Below are positions 24,789-33,184 of a stretch of DNA of 64,000 nt, one piece after another (the first letter of the stretch is position 1; every line of letters begins with the position of its first letter). The notes below the pieces were generated by a model that ran no database searches, was not told the DNA's origin, and saw only the letters and a list, made by a program, of their open reading frames with translations. The DNA lies in assembly GCF_037963865.1 (NCBI RefSeq), contig NZ_CP150170.1, positions 3,534,001 to 3,598,000 on the forward strand, read 5' to 3'. Both the position numbers and the translations under genes were made by a program. This DNA comes from Paenibacillus sp. FSL R10-2734 (GTDB lineage: Bacteria > Bacillota > Bacilli > Paenibacillales > Paenibacillaceae).

Positions 24789-26903
24789 ATGTCGCAACAT
24801 AATAAATTTTTTAATGCTCATCATTCACCGATCGGTGCTTTTGCAAGCTTCACCTTAGGGTTTAAAGGAGCTAGCGGAGGTTTCGATCTGGAAATTGGGA
24901 AACCCCCTAGACAGAATATATTTATAGGATTAGAACGTGCAGATGGTAAGGGTTATGACACCCTGCCATTTCACGAGAATGGGGGAGAGGACGAGAGCAA
25001 ACGCTACGATATTGAGAATCCTGATCCCAATCCAGACAAGCCTAATATTCTATTTCCTTTCCCAGAGGATGAGATTACAAGAGATTTCCATGTAGCTACG
25101 GATAGCTGGAATGCAGGAGATTTAACATTCAGGATTCTGTCCCCGGTTCGTTCTGTGCCAGATCCTGAAACTGCTTCCGCAGAGGAATTGAAGGATGTGC
25201 TGTTGCCTGCAGTCTTGGTTGAAATTGAAGTGGATAATACTTCATCCTTAACAGGTCGTCGTGCGTTCTTCGGCTTCCAGGGAACAGATGCTTATAGTGG
25301 AATGAGAAGGCTGGATGATGTGTCATCTGAGGTTACAGGGGTTGGACAAGGAAGATTTATCGCAATTGCTGCGGAGAAGGGAACGGCGAAGTCTGCTCTG
25401 CATTTCACAATGGAGGATATTTTAACGGCTGATTTGCAGGAGAATTGGACGTTTGGGTTAGGTCAAGTTGGGGCTTTGATCATGGATGTGCCAGCGGGAG
25501 TAAAAAAGACGTATCGCTTTGCTGTATGTTTTCACCGTTCTGGTTATGTTACCTCCGGTATGGATGCTTCATATTACTATAATCGCTATTTCAACAATAT
25601 TGAGGCAGTGGCAGAGTATGCATTAGCTAAATTCGATGTTCTTAATCAAGAAGCGAATAAAGCTAACGAGATGTTTGCTCATGCTGACCTATCTGAAGAT
25701 CAAACCTTCATGCTAGTGCATGCGATTCGTAGCTATTACGGTTCTACTCAATTGCTTGATTATAAGGATAAGCCGTTCTGGATTGTCAATGAAGGCGAAT
25801 ACCGGATGATGAATACTTTCGATCTAACCGTCGATCAGCTGTTCTACGAACTGCGTATGAATGCTTGGACCGTACGTAATGAGCTGGATATGTTCGTAGA
25901 AAGATTCAGCTATGAAGATACCGTGCGTTTCCCTGGTGATGATACAGAGTATCCAGGTGGAATTAGTTTCACACATGATATGGGGGTAGCTAATGTAGTT
26001 TCACGTCCGGGCTTTTCCGCTTATGAGTTATATGGCATTGATGGTTGCTTCTCGCATATGACACATGAGCAATTGGTAAACTGGGTGCTGAGTGCGGCAA
26101 CTTATCTTGAGCATACGGGCGACCTGCGCTGGATGGAACGTAATCTGACTATCATGGAGAAGTGTCTGGATAGTATGTTAAATCGGGATCACCCAGATCC
26201 TGAGCAAAGAAACGGTGTCATGGGGCTTGATAGCTCACGCACGATGGGCGGAGCAGAGATTACTACGTATGACAGTCTGGATGTCTCCTTAGGTCAGGCA
26301 CGTAACAATATTTATCTGGCAGGAAAATGCTGGGCGGCTTACTTGGCCATGGAAAAAATATTTGCAGAGTACGGGCGTGCAGAGCTGTCCAAAACAGCAG
26401 GTGTTCAAGCAGAGAAATGCTCTGCAACGATGGTAGCAAGTGTTACTGCAGATGGGTATATTCCAGCTGTCATTGGAGAAGGAAATGACTCCAAGATCAT
26501 TCCGGCTATCGAAGGGCTTGTATTCCCATACTTTACTGGGTGCAAGGAAGCGCTAGATAGAGAAGGTAGGTTCGCTGCCTATATCGGCGCTCTCGATAAG
26601 CATCTACATGCTGTCTTACAGCCGGGTGTCTGCTTATTCGAAGACGGCGGTTGGAAAATTTCTTCGACCAGCAACAACAGCTGGCTGAGTAAAATCTACC
26701 TCTCTCAGTTCATCGCCCGCCATATTCTTGGCTTAGAGTGGAATGAACGCGGAGCGGCGGCAGATCGCGCTCACGTCGCTTGGCTTACCCATCCGGAGCT
26801 TTCAATTTGGAGCTGGAGTGACCAGATTATTTCTGGTGAAATCACGGGTAGTAAGTACTATCCTCGTGGAGTAACGGCGATATTATGGCTTGAGGAGAAA
26901 TAG
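24789..26903 (+). CDS. GH52 family beta-xylosidase
   Basis: 704 residues from ATG 24789, chosen over GTG 24777 because GGAGGG overlaps that codon. The opening FFNAHHSPIGAFASFTLGFK is the GH52 signature. With this start the expected nucleophile is E335 (IVNEGEYRMMNTF) and the acid/base is D495 (EITTYDSLDVS), the same numbers as in the characterised Geobacillus stearothermophilus enzyme. It lacks a signal peptide, so it works inside the cell on imported xylo-oligosaccharides, releasing xylose. It is divergent from the AraC gene and close to the importer. Confidence 0.95.
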   Translation: MSQHNKFFNAHHSPIGAFASFTLGFKGASGGFDLEIGKPPRQNIFIGLERADGKGYDTLPFHENGGEDESKRYDIENPDPNPDKPNILFPFPEDEITRDFHVATDSWNAGDLTFRILSPVRSVPDPETASAEELKDVLLPAVLVEIEVDNTSSLTGRRAFFGFQGTDAYSGMRRLDDVSSEVTGVGQGRFIAIAAEKGTAKSALHFTMEDILTADLQENWTFGLGQVGALIMDVPAGVKKTYRFAVCFHRSGYVTSGMDASYYYNRYFNNIEAVAEYALAKFDVLNQEANKANEMFAHADLSEDQTFMLVHAIRSYYGSTQLLDYKDKPFWIVNEGEYRMMNTFDLTVDQLFYELRMNAWTVRNELDMFVERFSYEDTVRFPGDDTEYPGGISFTHDMGVANVVSRPGFSAYELYGIDGCFSHMTHEQLVNWVLSAATYLEHTGDLRWMERNLTIMEKCLDSMLNRDHPDPEQRNGVMGLDSSRTMGGAEITTYDSLDVSLGQARNNIYLAGKCWAAYLAMEKIFAEYGRAELSKTAGVQAEKCSATMVASVTADGYIPAVIGEGNDSKIIPAIEGLVFPYFTGCKEALDREGRFAAYIGALDKHLHAVLQPGVCLFEDGGWKISSTSNNSWLSKIYLSQFIARHILGLEWNERGAAADRAHVAWLTHPELSIWSWSDQIISGEITGSKYYPRGVTAILWLEEK

Positions 26904-26928
26904 GAATTTAGAGCTTAATGGAATAAAG

Positions 26929-26970
26929 GGCAAACGAGTCTCCTATGTGGGGAACCGTTTGTCTTTTTTA
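26929..26970 (+). terminator. Terminator after the beta-xylosidase gene
   Basis: GGCAAACG / CGTTTGTC, an 8-bp stem with one G-U pair and a 19-base loop, is followed by TTTTTT. Confidence 0.7.
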
Positions 26971-27066
26971 ATAAAATTATTTATATCTTTTTTTGATTTA
27001 TATTCCCAAAACTAGTACTATAGTATTAATTTGTAATAAATTCTAATAGGATGCGGAGTGGAGTAT

Positions 27067-28848
27067 ATGCTTAAAGTTACACGGACTAGGTTACGATTAA
27101 CGATTCGGAAAAAACTACTGCTGATGTCACTCACTCTACTAATTCTCCCCATCGGGATCTTAGGAGCAGTGATTTATCAGATCTCGGTCAAAGAAACAAA
27201 TCAGCTAATTGAGAGTAAACTGAGTTCAAGCGTAAATCTGGCTGTAGCCTTGATTGAGAATTTGGAAGTTTCCGTCCAATCGGGATTGTTGACTGAAGAG
27301 GAAGCACAGGAGCAGGTTCGGACCTTACTTCTTGGAAACAAAAATGAGGACGGAACTAGACCCATTAATCAATCGATTGATCTGGGTCCAAACGGATACT
27401 TCTTTATCTTAGATAATAAAGGAGAGTTACTCGCTCATCCCAAACTAGAGGGAGACAACATATGGGATAAACAAACTTCTAACGGCACTTATTACATACA
27501 GGATTTGATTAAAGCAGCGCAGAACGGTGGTGGAGCTACCTACTATAAATGGCCATTGCCTAAATCGGATGGTACAGGAAACGCTGTAGGAGAAGAAGCG
27601 CTTAAGATATCGTACGCTAAACTCTCGTCCTCTTGGGGCTGGGTCGTAGCAGCAGGCTCCTATATGCGAGACTATAATACTGGTCAACAAACTATTCTTA
27701 AGGGAATTATTATCACATTGATTGTATGCGTTATCATCGGAATCGCTGTAATATACATATTTGCACAACATATTTCAAGGCCAATTATCCGTATAGCTCG
27801 TGAAGCTGAACGGATCGCTCAAGGTGACCTTAGTGGGGAAGAACTTACTGTACGTAACCGCGATGAAATTGGTCAATTAGGAATCAGCTTCAATCAATTA
27901 TCTGGTAATATTCGACAATTAGTTGGGAATTTAACGGTAAGCTCAGAGTTGCTAGCTTCTTCATCCAAACAGTTGTCTTCAACGTTAGGTGAAACCACAG
28001 AAGCACTTGTTCAGACTTCATCATCAATGACTGAAGTGGCGAATAACAGTGAGAAACAAGCAACTTCAACGCAAGAGACTTCTCAATCGATGGAAGAGAT
28101 GGTTCAAGAGATTCAGCGAGTAGCCGAAGCTTCTACGCATGCTTATCAGCTGTCCATGCAAACACTGGAAGAGGCTGATAAAGGAAATAGCCTTATCATT
28201 AACTCTTCCGAGCAAATGAACGCAGTAAGAAATACTGTCCATAATTTAGGAATCACTGTTACTAGTTTAAATGAGCAGTCTCAACAAATAGGCACGATTG
28301 TTAGCACCATTAAAGGAATATCCGAGCAAACGAACTTGTTGGCGCTTAATGCAGCAATTGAAGCTGCTCGATCAGGAGAACAAGGTAGAGGATTTGCAGT
28401 GGTAGCTAGTGAAGTTCGTAAACTGGCAGGACAAACAAGTGAAGCTGCTGAGCAGGTTTCAGTCATGGTCGAAGAAATTATTACGAGTATAGGTCATGCC
28501 CATCATTCCATGAGTAAAGGTCAAAATGAAGTCGCAGCAGGGGTTCAAGCGATTGATGATATGGGTAAAGCATTTGAACGCATTTTGCAGGCTACCCGGG
28601 CCATCGTTGATCAGGTGGAACAATCCTCAACCGCTGCACAGCAGATGTACACCGGCTCCGAACAAATATCTGCTGCGGTGATGGAAGTAGAACAAGTTTC
28701 ACTACACTCTGCGTCCGCCGCACAAACCGTCTCTGCTGCCGTAGAGGAACAGCTTTCCTCTATGGAGGAAATTGCGGCATCTGCTCGCAAGCTGAAAGAG
28801 GGTTCGGATGAGATGCGAGCTTTAGTAAATCAGTTTAAATTGGGATAG
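27067..28848 (+). CDS. Methyl-accepting chemotaxis protein
   Basis: 593 residues from ATG 27067; GGAG 8 bases before it supports this over GTG 27058. Helix 1 is at about 18-40, then a Cache-type extracellular domain (NGYFFILDNKGELLAHPKLEG, WGWVVAAGSYM) follows, helix 2 near 215-235, HAMP (ISRPIIRIAREAERIAQGDL), and the cytoplasmic signalling domain with hairpin tip ISEQTNLLALNAAIEAARSGEQGRGFAVVASEVRKLA (residues given by the conserved glycine-rich turn). It should sense a small molecule and control the CheA kinase. It is not obviously in an operon with its neighbours. Confidence 0.94.
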   Translation: MLKVTRTRLRLTIRKKLLLMSLTLLILPIGILGAVIYQISVKETNQLIESKLSSSVNLAVALIENLEVSVQSGLLTEEEAQEQVRTLLLGNKNEDGTRPINQSIDLGPNGYFFILDNKGELLAHPKLEGDNIWDKQTSNGTYYIQDLIKAAQNGGGATYYKWPLPKSDGTGNAVGEEALKISYAKLSSSWGWVVAAGSYMRDYNTGQQTILKGIIITLIVCVIIGIAVIYIFAQHISRPIIRIAREAERIAQGDLSGEELTVRNRDEIGQLGISFNQLSGNIRQLVGNLTVSSELLASSSKQLSSTLGETTEALVQTSSSMTEVANNSEKQATSTQETSQSMEEMVQEIQRVAEASTHAYQLSMQTLEEADKGNSLIINSSEQMNAVRNTVHNLGITVTSLNEQSQQIGTIVSTIKGISEQTNLLALNAAIEAARSGEQGRGFAVVASEVRKLAGQTSEAAEQVSVMVEEIITSIGHAHHSMSKGQNEVAAGVQAIDDMGKAFERILQATRAIVDQVEQSSTAAQQMYTGSEQISAAVMEVEQVSLHSASAAQTVSAAVEEQLSSMEEIAASARKLKEGSDEMRALVNQFKLG

Positions 28849-28892
28849 CAGTTCATACATAGCGTTGCAAAAGATGAAATATACAAGTACTA

Positions 28893-28916
28893 AAGAGGGG
28901 GCTATTCCCTCTTTTT
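28893..28916 (+). terminator. Terminator after the chemotaxis receptor gene
   Basis: AGAGGG / CCCTCT with a short loop, followed by TTTTT. Confidence 0.75.
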
Positions 28917-28981
28917 GTTATGTCGACGGTTATACGATATTTCTGTGATTCCGTACTTATATTATTTTTTCTTAATTTATG

Positions 28982-29055
28982 TTGTCGTTAGGAAGTATTC
29001 CTGCTATAGTCATACTGACTTATTAAATGCGTTTAATAAGTCAGTATGACTATAG
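28982..29055 (+). promoter_or_regulatory. Promoter overlapped by a perfect 24-bp inverted repeat
   Basis: TTGTCG (28982-28987), a 17-bp spacer and TATAGT (29005-29010) form the promoter of the ROK-MFS pair. The arms 29004-29027 and 29032-29055 are exact inverted copies over 24 bp around TGCG. Each arm also contains a smaller palindrome (AGTCA-TAC-TGACT; AGTCA-GTA-TGACT). The repeat covers the -10 box and the start point and ends 11 bases before the ROK start codon, so it is a likely operator for the ROK protein and would also fold in the mRNA leader. Confidence 0.7.
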
Positions 29056-29066
29056 GTGGGAGAGCC

Positions 29067-30095
29067 ATGGCAAGTGATAAACGAGTTCCTTCACAGCAAA
29101 TGAAATCTGAAATTATACGAAATATTCGAACAGCATTATTAGAATTAGGAAGAGCTACGAAGGCGGAGTTAAGTCAAAGATTACAGTACAGTTTTCCAAC
29201 GATCAGTAAATTTCTAATGCTGATGGAAGAGACCGGAGAAGTAACGATCATCGGCCTTGATGAGTCAAGTGGTGGAAGAAGGGCAATAAGATACGCCTAT
29301 AATCCGAATTATCGATTAGGGATGGCTATTTTTTTGGAAAAAAATGAAACGAACTATACCATCTATAATTGCATTGGTGAGGTAATAAAAGAAGGAACCT
29401 TGCCCAGTATTCTTGAGGAAGATGTAAGTACACTAGTCTCACTTATTGAAGGTGAAAAAAAGACCAATCCAAAGATTCATTCTATTGCTATTGGTGTTCC
29501 AGGTGCAGTGAAACATGGGAAGATATTTCTGATCCCAGGGTATCCGAAATATCAAAATTTAGATTTGAAAAGATGTATAGAAGATCAGCTCTCTATTCCG
29601 ACAATCGTGGAAAACGATATGAATGCTGCTGTAATCGGCTATATGACGCAAAGAAATTTGAAGGAGAATATTTCTCTGATGTATTTGTATTTAGGGAAAA
29701 ATGGTCCGGGAGCTGGGATAGCAGTTAATGGTGAAATTGTTCGAGGAAAGAGCTTTTTTTCAGGAGAAGTTCAATTTATACCCCAGTATGAAAATAGAAA
29801 TTTCATAGAAGCATTAACTGGAGATCAGGTTGGTTCAACTATGCAGTTGGATCATAGAGTGGATGCAATTAGTCGGTTAGTGGCTACAGTTACCTCTATT
29901 TTGAATCCGCATTATATTATTTTTTGTGAGGATGAATTAGCTCCAGCTATGCTTAATCTAATCGCTGATCGAACTGCTACATACGTTCCTAAGGAACATC
30001 TTCCAGAGTTAGCGGTAAGTGACTTGAAGCATGATTATCTGAATGGATTACAAAGTCTTGGATTAGGTTTATTAGTTTCACAACAAATAGATTAG
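29067..30095 (+). CDS. ROK family transcriptional regulator
   Basis: 342 residues from ATG 29067, with GGTGGGAG before it; the ATG at 29046 lies inside the inverted repeat. Residues 10-75 form a winged helix (LGRATKAELSQRLQYSFPTISKFLMLMEETGEV). The rest is a sugar-kinase-like ROK domain (IHSIAIGVPGAVKHG, PTIVENDMNAAVIGY). The Cys-rich zinc motif (CxCGxxGCxE) of typical ROK proteins is absent. It probably represses itself and the MFS gene 19 bp downstream until a sugar binds. Confidence 0.9.
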   Translation: MASDKRVPSQQMKSEIIRNIRTALLELGRATKAELSQRLQYSFPTISKFLMLMEETGEVTIIGLDESSGGRRAIRYAYNPNYRLGMAIFLEKNETNYTIYNCIGEVIKEGTLPSILEEDVSTLVSLIEGEKKTNPKIHSIAIGVPGAVKHGKIFLIPGYPKYQNLDLKRCIEDQLSIPTIVENDMNAAVIGYMTQRNLKENISLMYLYLGKNGPGAGIAVNGEIVRGKSFFSGEVQFIPQYENRNFIEALTGDQVGSTMQLDHRVDAISRLVATVTSILNPHYIIFCEDELAPAMLNLIADRTATYVPKEHLPELAVSDLKHDYLNGLQSLGLGLLVSQQID

Positions 30096-30114
30096 AACAG
30101 TTAAGGAGATAACA

Positions 30115-31317
30115 ATGGCAACTTTTTTTCTTATTATTATTTATTTAGCATTTATTAGTTTAGGACTGCCAGATTCATTGCTTGGGTCCGCATGGCCGGT
30201 GATGAGAATTGACTTAAATGCTTCATTAGGTACTGCTGGAATCCTTTCGATGGTTATTGCAATAGGCACAATTGTCTCCAGTTTGATGAGTGGTACAATC
30301 CTTAAACGTTTTGGTACGGGGAAAGTGACCCTTGTAAGCTGTATTATGACGGCTGTAGCTTTACTTGGTTTTGCATGGTCACCTTCGTTAGTATGGCTAA
30401 TTATTGCTGCGATTCCACTCGGTTTAGGTGCGGGATCTGTAGATGCCGGATTAAACAGTTATGTGGCTACGCACTATAAAGCCCATCATATGAGTTGGTT
30501 ACATTGTTTCTGGGGAGTAGGCGCTACGCTCGGTCCAATTATTATGGGATCTTTTATCTCTGGTGAGGGTCTATGGCGTCAAGGGTATCTTACGGTTGCT
30601 TACATTCAATTGAGCTTAGTTGTTATTCTATTCGTTACATTGCCTTTGTGGGATAGAGTGGCTGGAAGCAACAGCAACCCGAATACTGAAAGCGATCAAG
30701 AGTTCAATCATCCGGAGCTAGAGCAAGCCGCTGAGAACACAAAACCTTGGAAATTAAGAGGGGTTAAGCTTGCGATGTTAACCTTCTTATTTTATTCTGC
30801 CATCGAAACGAGTATGGGGTTATGGGGGAGTAGCTTTCTAGTAAATATCAAAGACATCCCTGCATCCACTGCAGCGACATGGGTGTCGGTTTTTTATCTA
30901 GGGATTACCTTCGGTAGAATGGTGACAGGGTTCATTACGTTTAGAATGAGTAATAAAAAGCTAATTCGATATGGTCAACTCATTGCTTTAATGGGTACAG
31001 TGCTGCTAGTATTACCATTTCCAACTATTGTTTCACTAGTAGGATTTATGATTATCGGTCTGGGGTTAGCTCCCATTTTCCCATGTATGCTACATGAAAC
31101 TCCTGTACGTTTCGGGAAAAAGCATGCCCAGTCAATTATGGGCTTTCAGATGGCAACGGCTTATACCGGTACCACTCTGGTGCCGCCTTTTATCGGCTTA
31201 CTGGCCTCAAATTTTACGCTGGGTATTTTCCCTGCGATGATCGTTATTTTCGCTATCGTCATGCTCTTATGCACAGAAAAGCTTAATCAATACTCAGCTA
31301 AAGTAAATGTAGGTTGA
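30115..31317 (+). CDS. MFS transporter, probable sugar permease
   Basis: 400 residues with 12 predicted helices. The N-terminal FISLGLPDSLLGSAWPVMR and the motif GLGAGSVDAGLNSYVATHY near residues 102-120 are typical of FucP/YfkF-like facilitators. An acidic hydrophilic loop (about residues 182-212) separates the two halves. It is co-transcribed with the ROK regulator 19 bp upstream, so it likely imports the sugar that this regulator senses. The substrate is not evident. Confidence 0.88.
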   Translation: MATFFLIIIYLAFISLGLPDSLLGSAWPVMRIDLNASLGTAGILSMVIAIGTIVSSLMSGTILKRFGTGKVTLVSCIMTAVALLGFAWSPSLVWLIIAAIPLGLGAGSVDAGLNSYVATHYKAHHMSWLHCFWGVGATLGPIIMGSFISGEGLWRQGYLTVAYIQLSLVVILFVTLPLWDRVAGSNSNPNTESDQEFNHPELEQAAENTKPWKLRGVKLAMLTFLFYSAIETSMGLWGSSFLVNIKDIPASTAATWVSVFYLGITFGRMVTGFITFRMSNKKLIRYGQLIALMGTVLLVLPFPTIVSLVGFMIIGLGLAPIFPCMLHETPVRFGKKHAQSIMGFQMATAYTGTTLVPPFIGLLASNFTLGIFPAMIVIFAIVMLLCTEKLNQYSAKVNVG

Positions 31318-31333
31318 ATTTGAAATGAATATA

Positions 31334-31382
31334 TTACGGTTTCCCCCTTCATATATATAGATATAGAAGGGGGGAACCGTAA
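31334..31382 (+). promoter_or_regulatory. Long hairpin sequestering the ribosome site of the GT2 gene
   Basis: TTACGGTTTCCCCCTTC (31334-31350) pairs with GAAGGGGGGAACCGTAA (31366-31382): 17 bp with a single G-U or mismatch, and an AT-rich loop. The right arm contains the only ribosome site (AAGGGGGG) of the ATG at 31383. No T-run follows. The structure would hide the site unless it is opened, and it may also stabilise the end of the upstream MFS message. Confidence 0.6.
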
Positions 31383-32474
31383 ATGTGGTTGTTAATGGTT
31401 ATAGGCGTTGGATGTCTCTCCGGTTTTATTCTGTTCAGAAAGAATACGTTGACTACTTATTACGAGCCTATTCAAGGAATGGAGAAATTGTCCATCATCA
31501 TTCCTGCAAGGAATGAAGAATATAATTTGCGTTATCTGCTCGATTCGCTTCAGTCTCAAACCATCACACCCTATGAAATTATTGTGGTGGATGACTTCTC
31601 AGAGGATCGGACCAAAGAAATTGCCGAAAGCTATGGAGTTAAAGTTATTGCGAACAGCAGTCTCCCAGAAGGTTGGACAGGTAAGAGCTGGGCAGTCTGG
31701 AATGGATATTTACAGGCCACGGGTGATATTTTTGCTTTTCTGGATGCGGATATCCGATTAAAGCCTAACGCTTTGGCCTCATTATTAAACGCGAGGGAGC
31801 TATCGAAAGGTGTCATTTCGGTAGTTCCTTTTCATCATACAGAAAAGCTGTTTGAGAAACTGGCCTTAATCATGAATATGCTGGGGATCTTCACGTTCAC
31901 CTCGATCTTTGAAAGGAATAACCGCAAAAAAGGGCTATACGGTTCTTGTATTTTGGCTTTAAGACAGGATTATGAGAAAGTTAATGGCCATCAAAGCATT
32001 AAATCCGAAGTGTTGGATGATTTATCTTTAGGAGAAAAGTTTATTGCGGCGGGTGTTCCGATCACCAATTATATCGGGTATGGCTTAGTATCGTTTCGCA
32101 TGTATCCGAAGGGATTGAAAAGTGAAATTGAAGGCTTTAGTAAAGGAGCTGTTTTAAGCACCTCAACGATAAGTCCGGGGACAATTATTCCAATTGCGCT
32201 TTGGGTAGTCGGGCTTATCGTATCAGAAACCGTGTTTATATTTGCGAATACTTCATGGGGGCTGCCATTATTTATTGGTTATCTCCTTTATATGTTCCAG
32301 CTCTTTTATTTTATTAAATATGTAGGGATTTTTGGCATCGTCATTCCTGTATTTCATGTGGTGGCTACCCTTTTCTTTATCTTGATCATGCTCTATTCAA
32401 TGTATCAGGTCGTTTTTCTGAGGCATGTAAGCTGGAAAGGAAGGCATATCCAGGTAGGAGGCCATAGGGACTAA
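31383..32474 (+). CDS. Family 2 glycosyltransferase, CrtQ-like
   Basis: 363 residues: one N-terminal helix, then a GT-A catalytic domain (LSIIIPARNEEYNLRYLLDSL, EIIVVDDFSEDRTKEIA, metal motif FLDADIRL, acceptor segment SEVLDDLSLGEKF), then three or four C-terminal helices. The pattern PEGWTGKSWAVWNGY is typical of the CrtQ-like (glycosyl-diaponeurosporenoate) group, but no carotenoid genes are present. It overlaps the next gene by TAATG. Likely glycosylates a membrane lipid acceptor. Confidence 0.82.
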   Translation: MWLLMVIGVGCLSGFILFRKNTLTTYYEPIQGMEKLSIIIPARNEEYNLRYLLDSLQSQTITPYEIIVVDDFSEDRTKEIAESYGVKVIANSSLPEGWTGKSWAVWNGYLQATGDIFAFLDADIRLKPNALASLLNARELSKGVISVVPFHHTEKLFEKLALIMNMLGIFTFTSIFERNNRKKGLYGSCILALRQDYEKVNGHQSIKSEVLDDLSLGEKFIAAGVPITNYIGYGLVSFRMYPKGLKSEIEGFSKGAVLSTSTISPGTIIPIALWVVGLIVSETVFIFANTSWGLPLFIGYLLYMFQLFYFIKYVGIFGIVIPVFHVVATLFFILIMLYSMYQVVFLRHVSWKGRHIQVGGHRD

Positions 32475-33091
32475 TGATCATATTGTGGGTCGCGGGTTTA
32501 TTTCTGTCGGGATCTCTTATGTTTTCCTATTGGCTTGGTCTGGCGCGTAAAAAGAATTTGAAAAACATTGGCGACGGTAATCCGGGGGCTTTGAATCTAT
32601 GGAAGTCGTCAGGCTATAAATTTGGCATTTTAGGAATTGTATTGGATTTTCTAAAAGGGTACCTACCTCTTCTATGGATAATGGGAAGTCATTATAGTCA
32701 GGGGTATCTTATTATTCTGTTAGCCTTAGCACCCATTGTGGGTCATGCCTTTTCTCCCTTCCTTAAAGGAAAAGGTGGGAAGGCAATTGCCGTAACCTTT
32801 GGGGTATGGAGTGCGTTGACAGGATTCAAAGCTTCTTTAGCGTTAGCAGTGATTTTAGCAGTACTGAAATTGCTAAGTGGCTGGTACAAAAGCAGAGGCA
32901 AATCTCCTGTATCGGATGGTGTGCAAGTGGTTAGCGGAATGCTGCTGCTTTCTGTCTATTTGTGCATCAGTAAATGGTCTGCGCCTATCTTGTGGGTTTG
33001 GTTTGGGAACTTAGTGATCCTAGCGTATACACACAGATTTGAATGGAGCTGGATAAGGAAACATTCAACAAGGGAACGAAAAGGAACATAA
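32474..33091 (+). CDS. PlsY-like glycerol-3-phosphate acyltransferase family protein
   Basis: 205 residues with about five helices. PlsY motifs are visible in diverged form: GDGNPGALNLWKSSG replaces SGNIGATN, and GHAFSPFLKGKGGKAIAVTFG matches the second, KGGKG-containing motif. True PlsY makes lysophosphatidate from acyl-phosphate; here divergence and coupling to the GT2 gene suggest acylation of a glycosylated product rather than housekeeping lipid synthesis. That last point is inference. Confidence 0.78.
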   Translation: MIILWVAGLFLSGSLMFSYWLGLARKKNLKNIGDGNPGALNLWKSSGYKFGILGIVLDFLKGYLPLLWIMGSHYSQGYLIILLALAPIVGHAFSPFLKGKGGKAIAVTFGVWSALTGFKASLALAVILAVLKLLSGWYKSRGKSPVSDGVQVVSGMLLLSVYLCISKWSAPILWVWFGNLVILAYTHRFEWSWIRKHSTRERKGT

Positions 33092-33106
33092 TATAGGCTT
33101 GGTATA

Positions 33107-33155
33107 AATAAGGGTGTCCCAGCAGCTATCGCATAGCTGTTGAGGCACCCTTATT
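33107..33155. terminator. Bidirectional terminator
   Basis: AATAAGGGTG / CACCCTTATT arms (33107-33116, 33146-33155) with a further inner AGCT/AGCT stem. It lies between the convergent PlsY-like and MFS genes. Confidence 0.8.
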
Positions 33156-33184
33156 GGTGAAGCAGTAGCTTCGTTGTTCTAACA

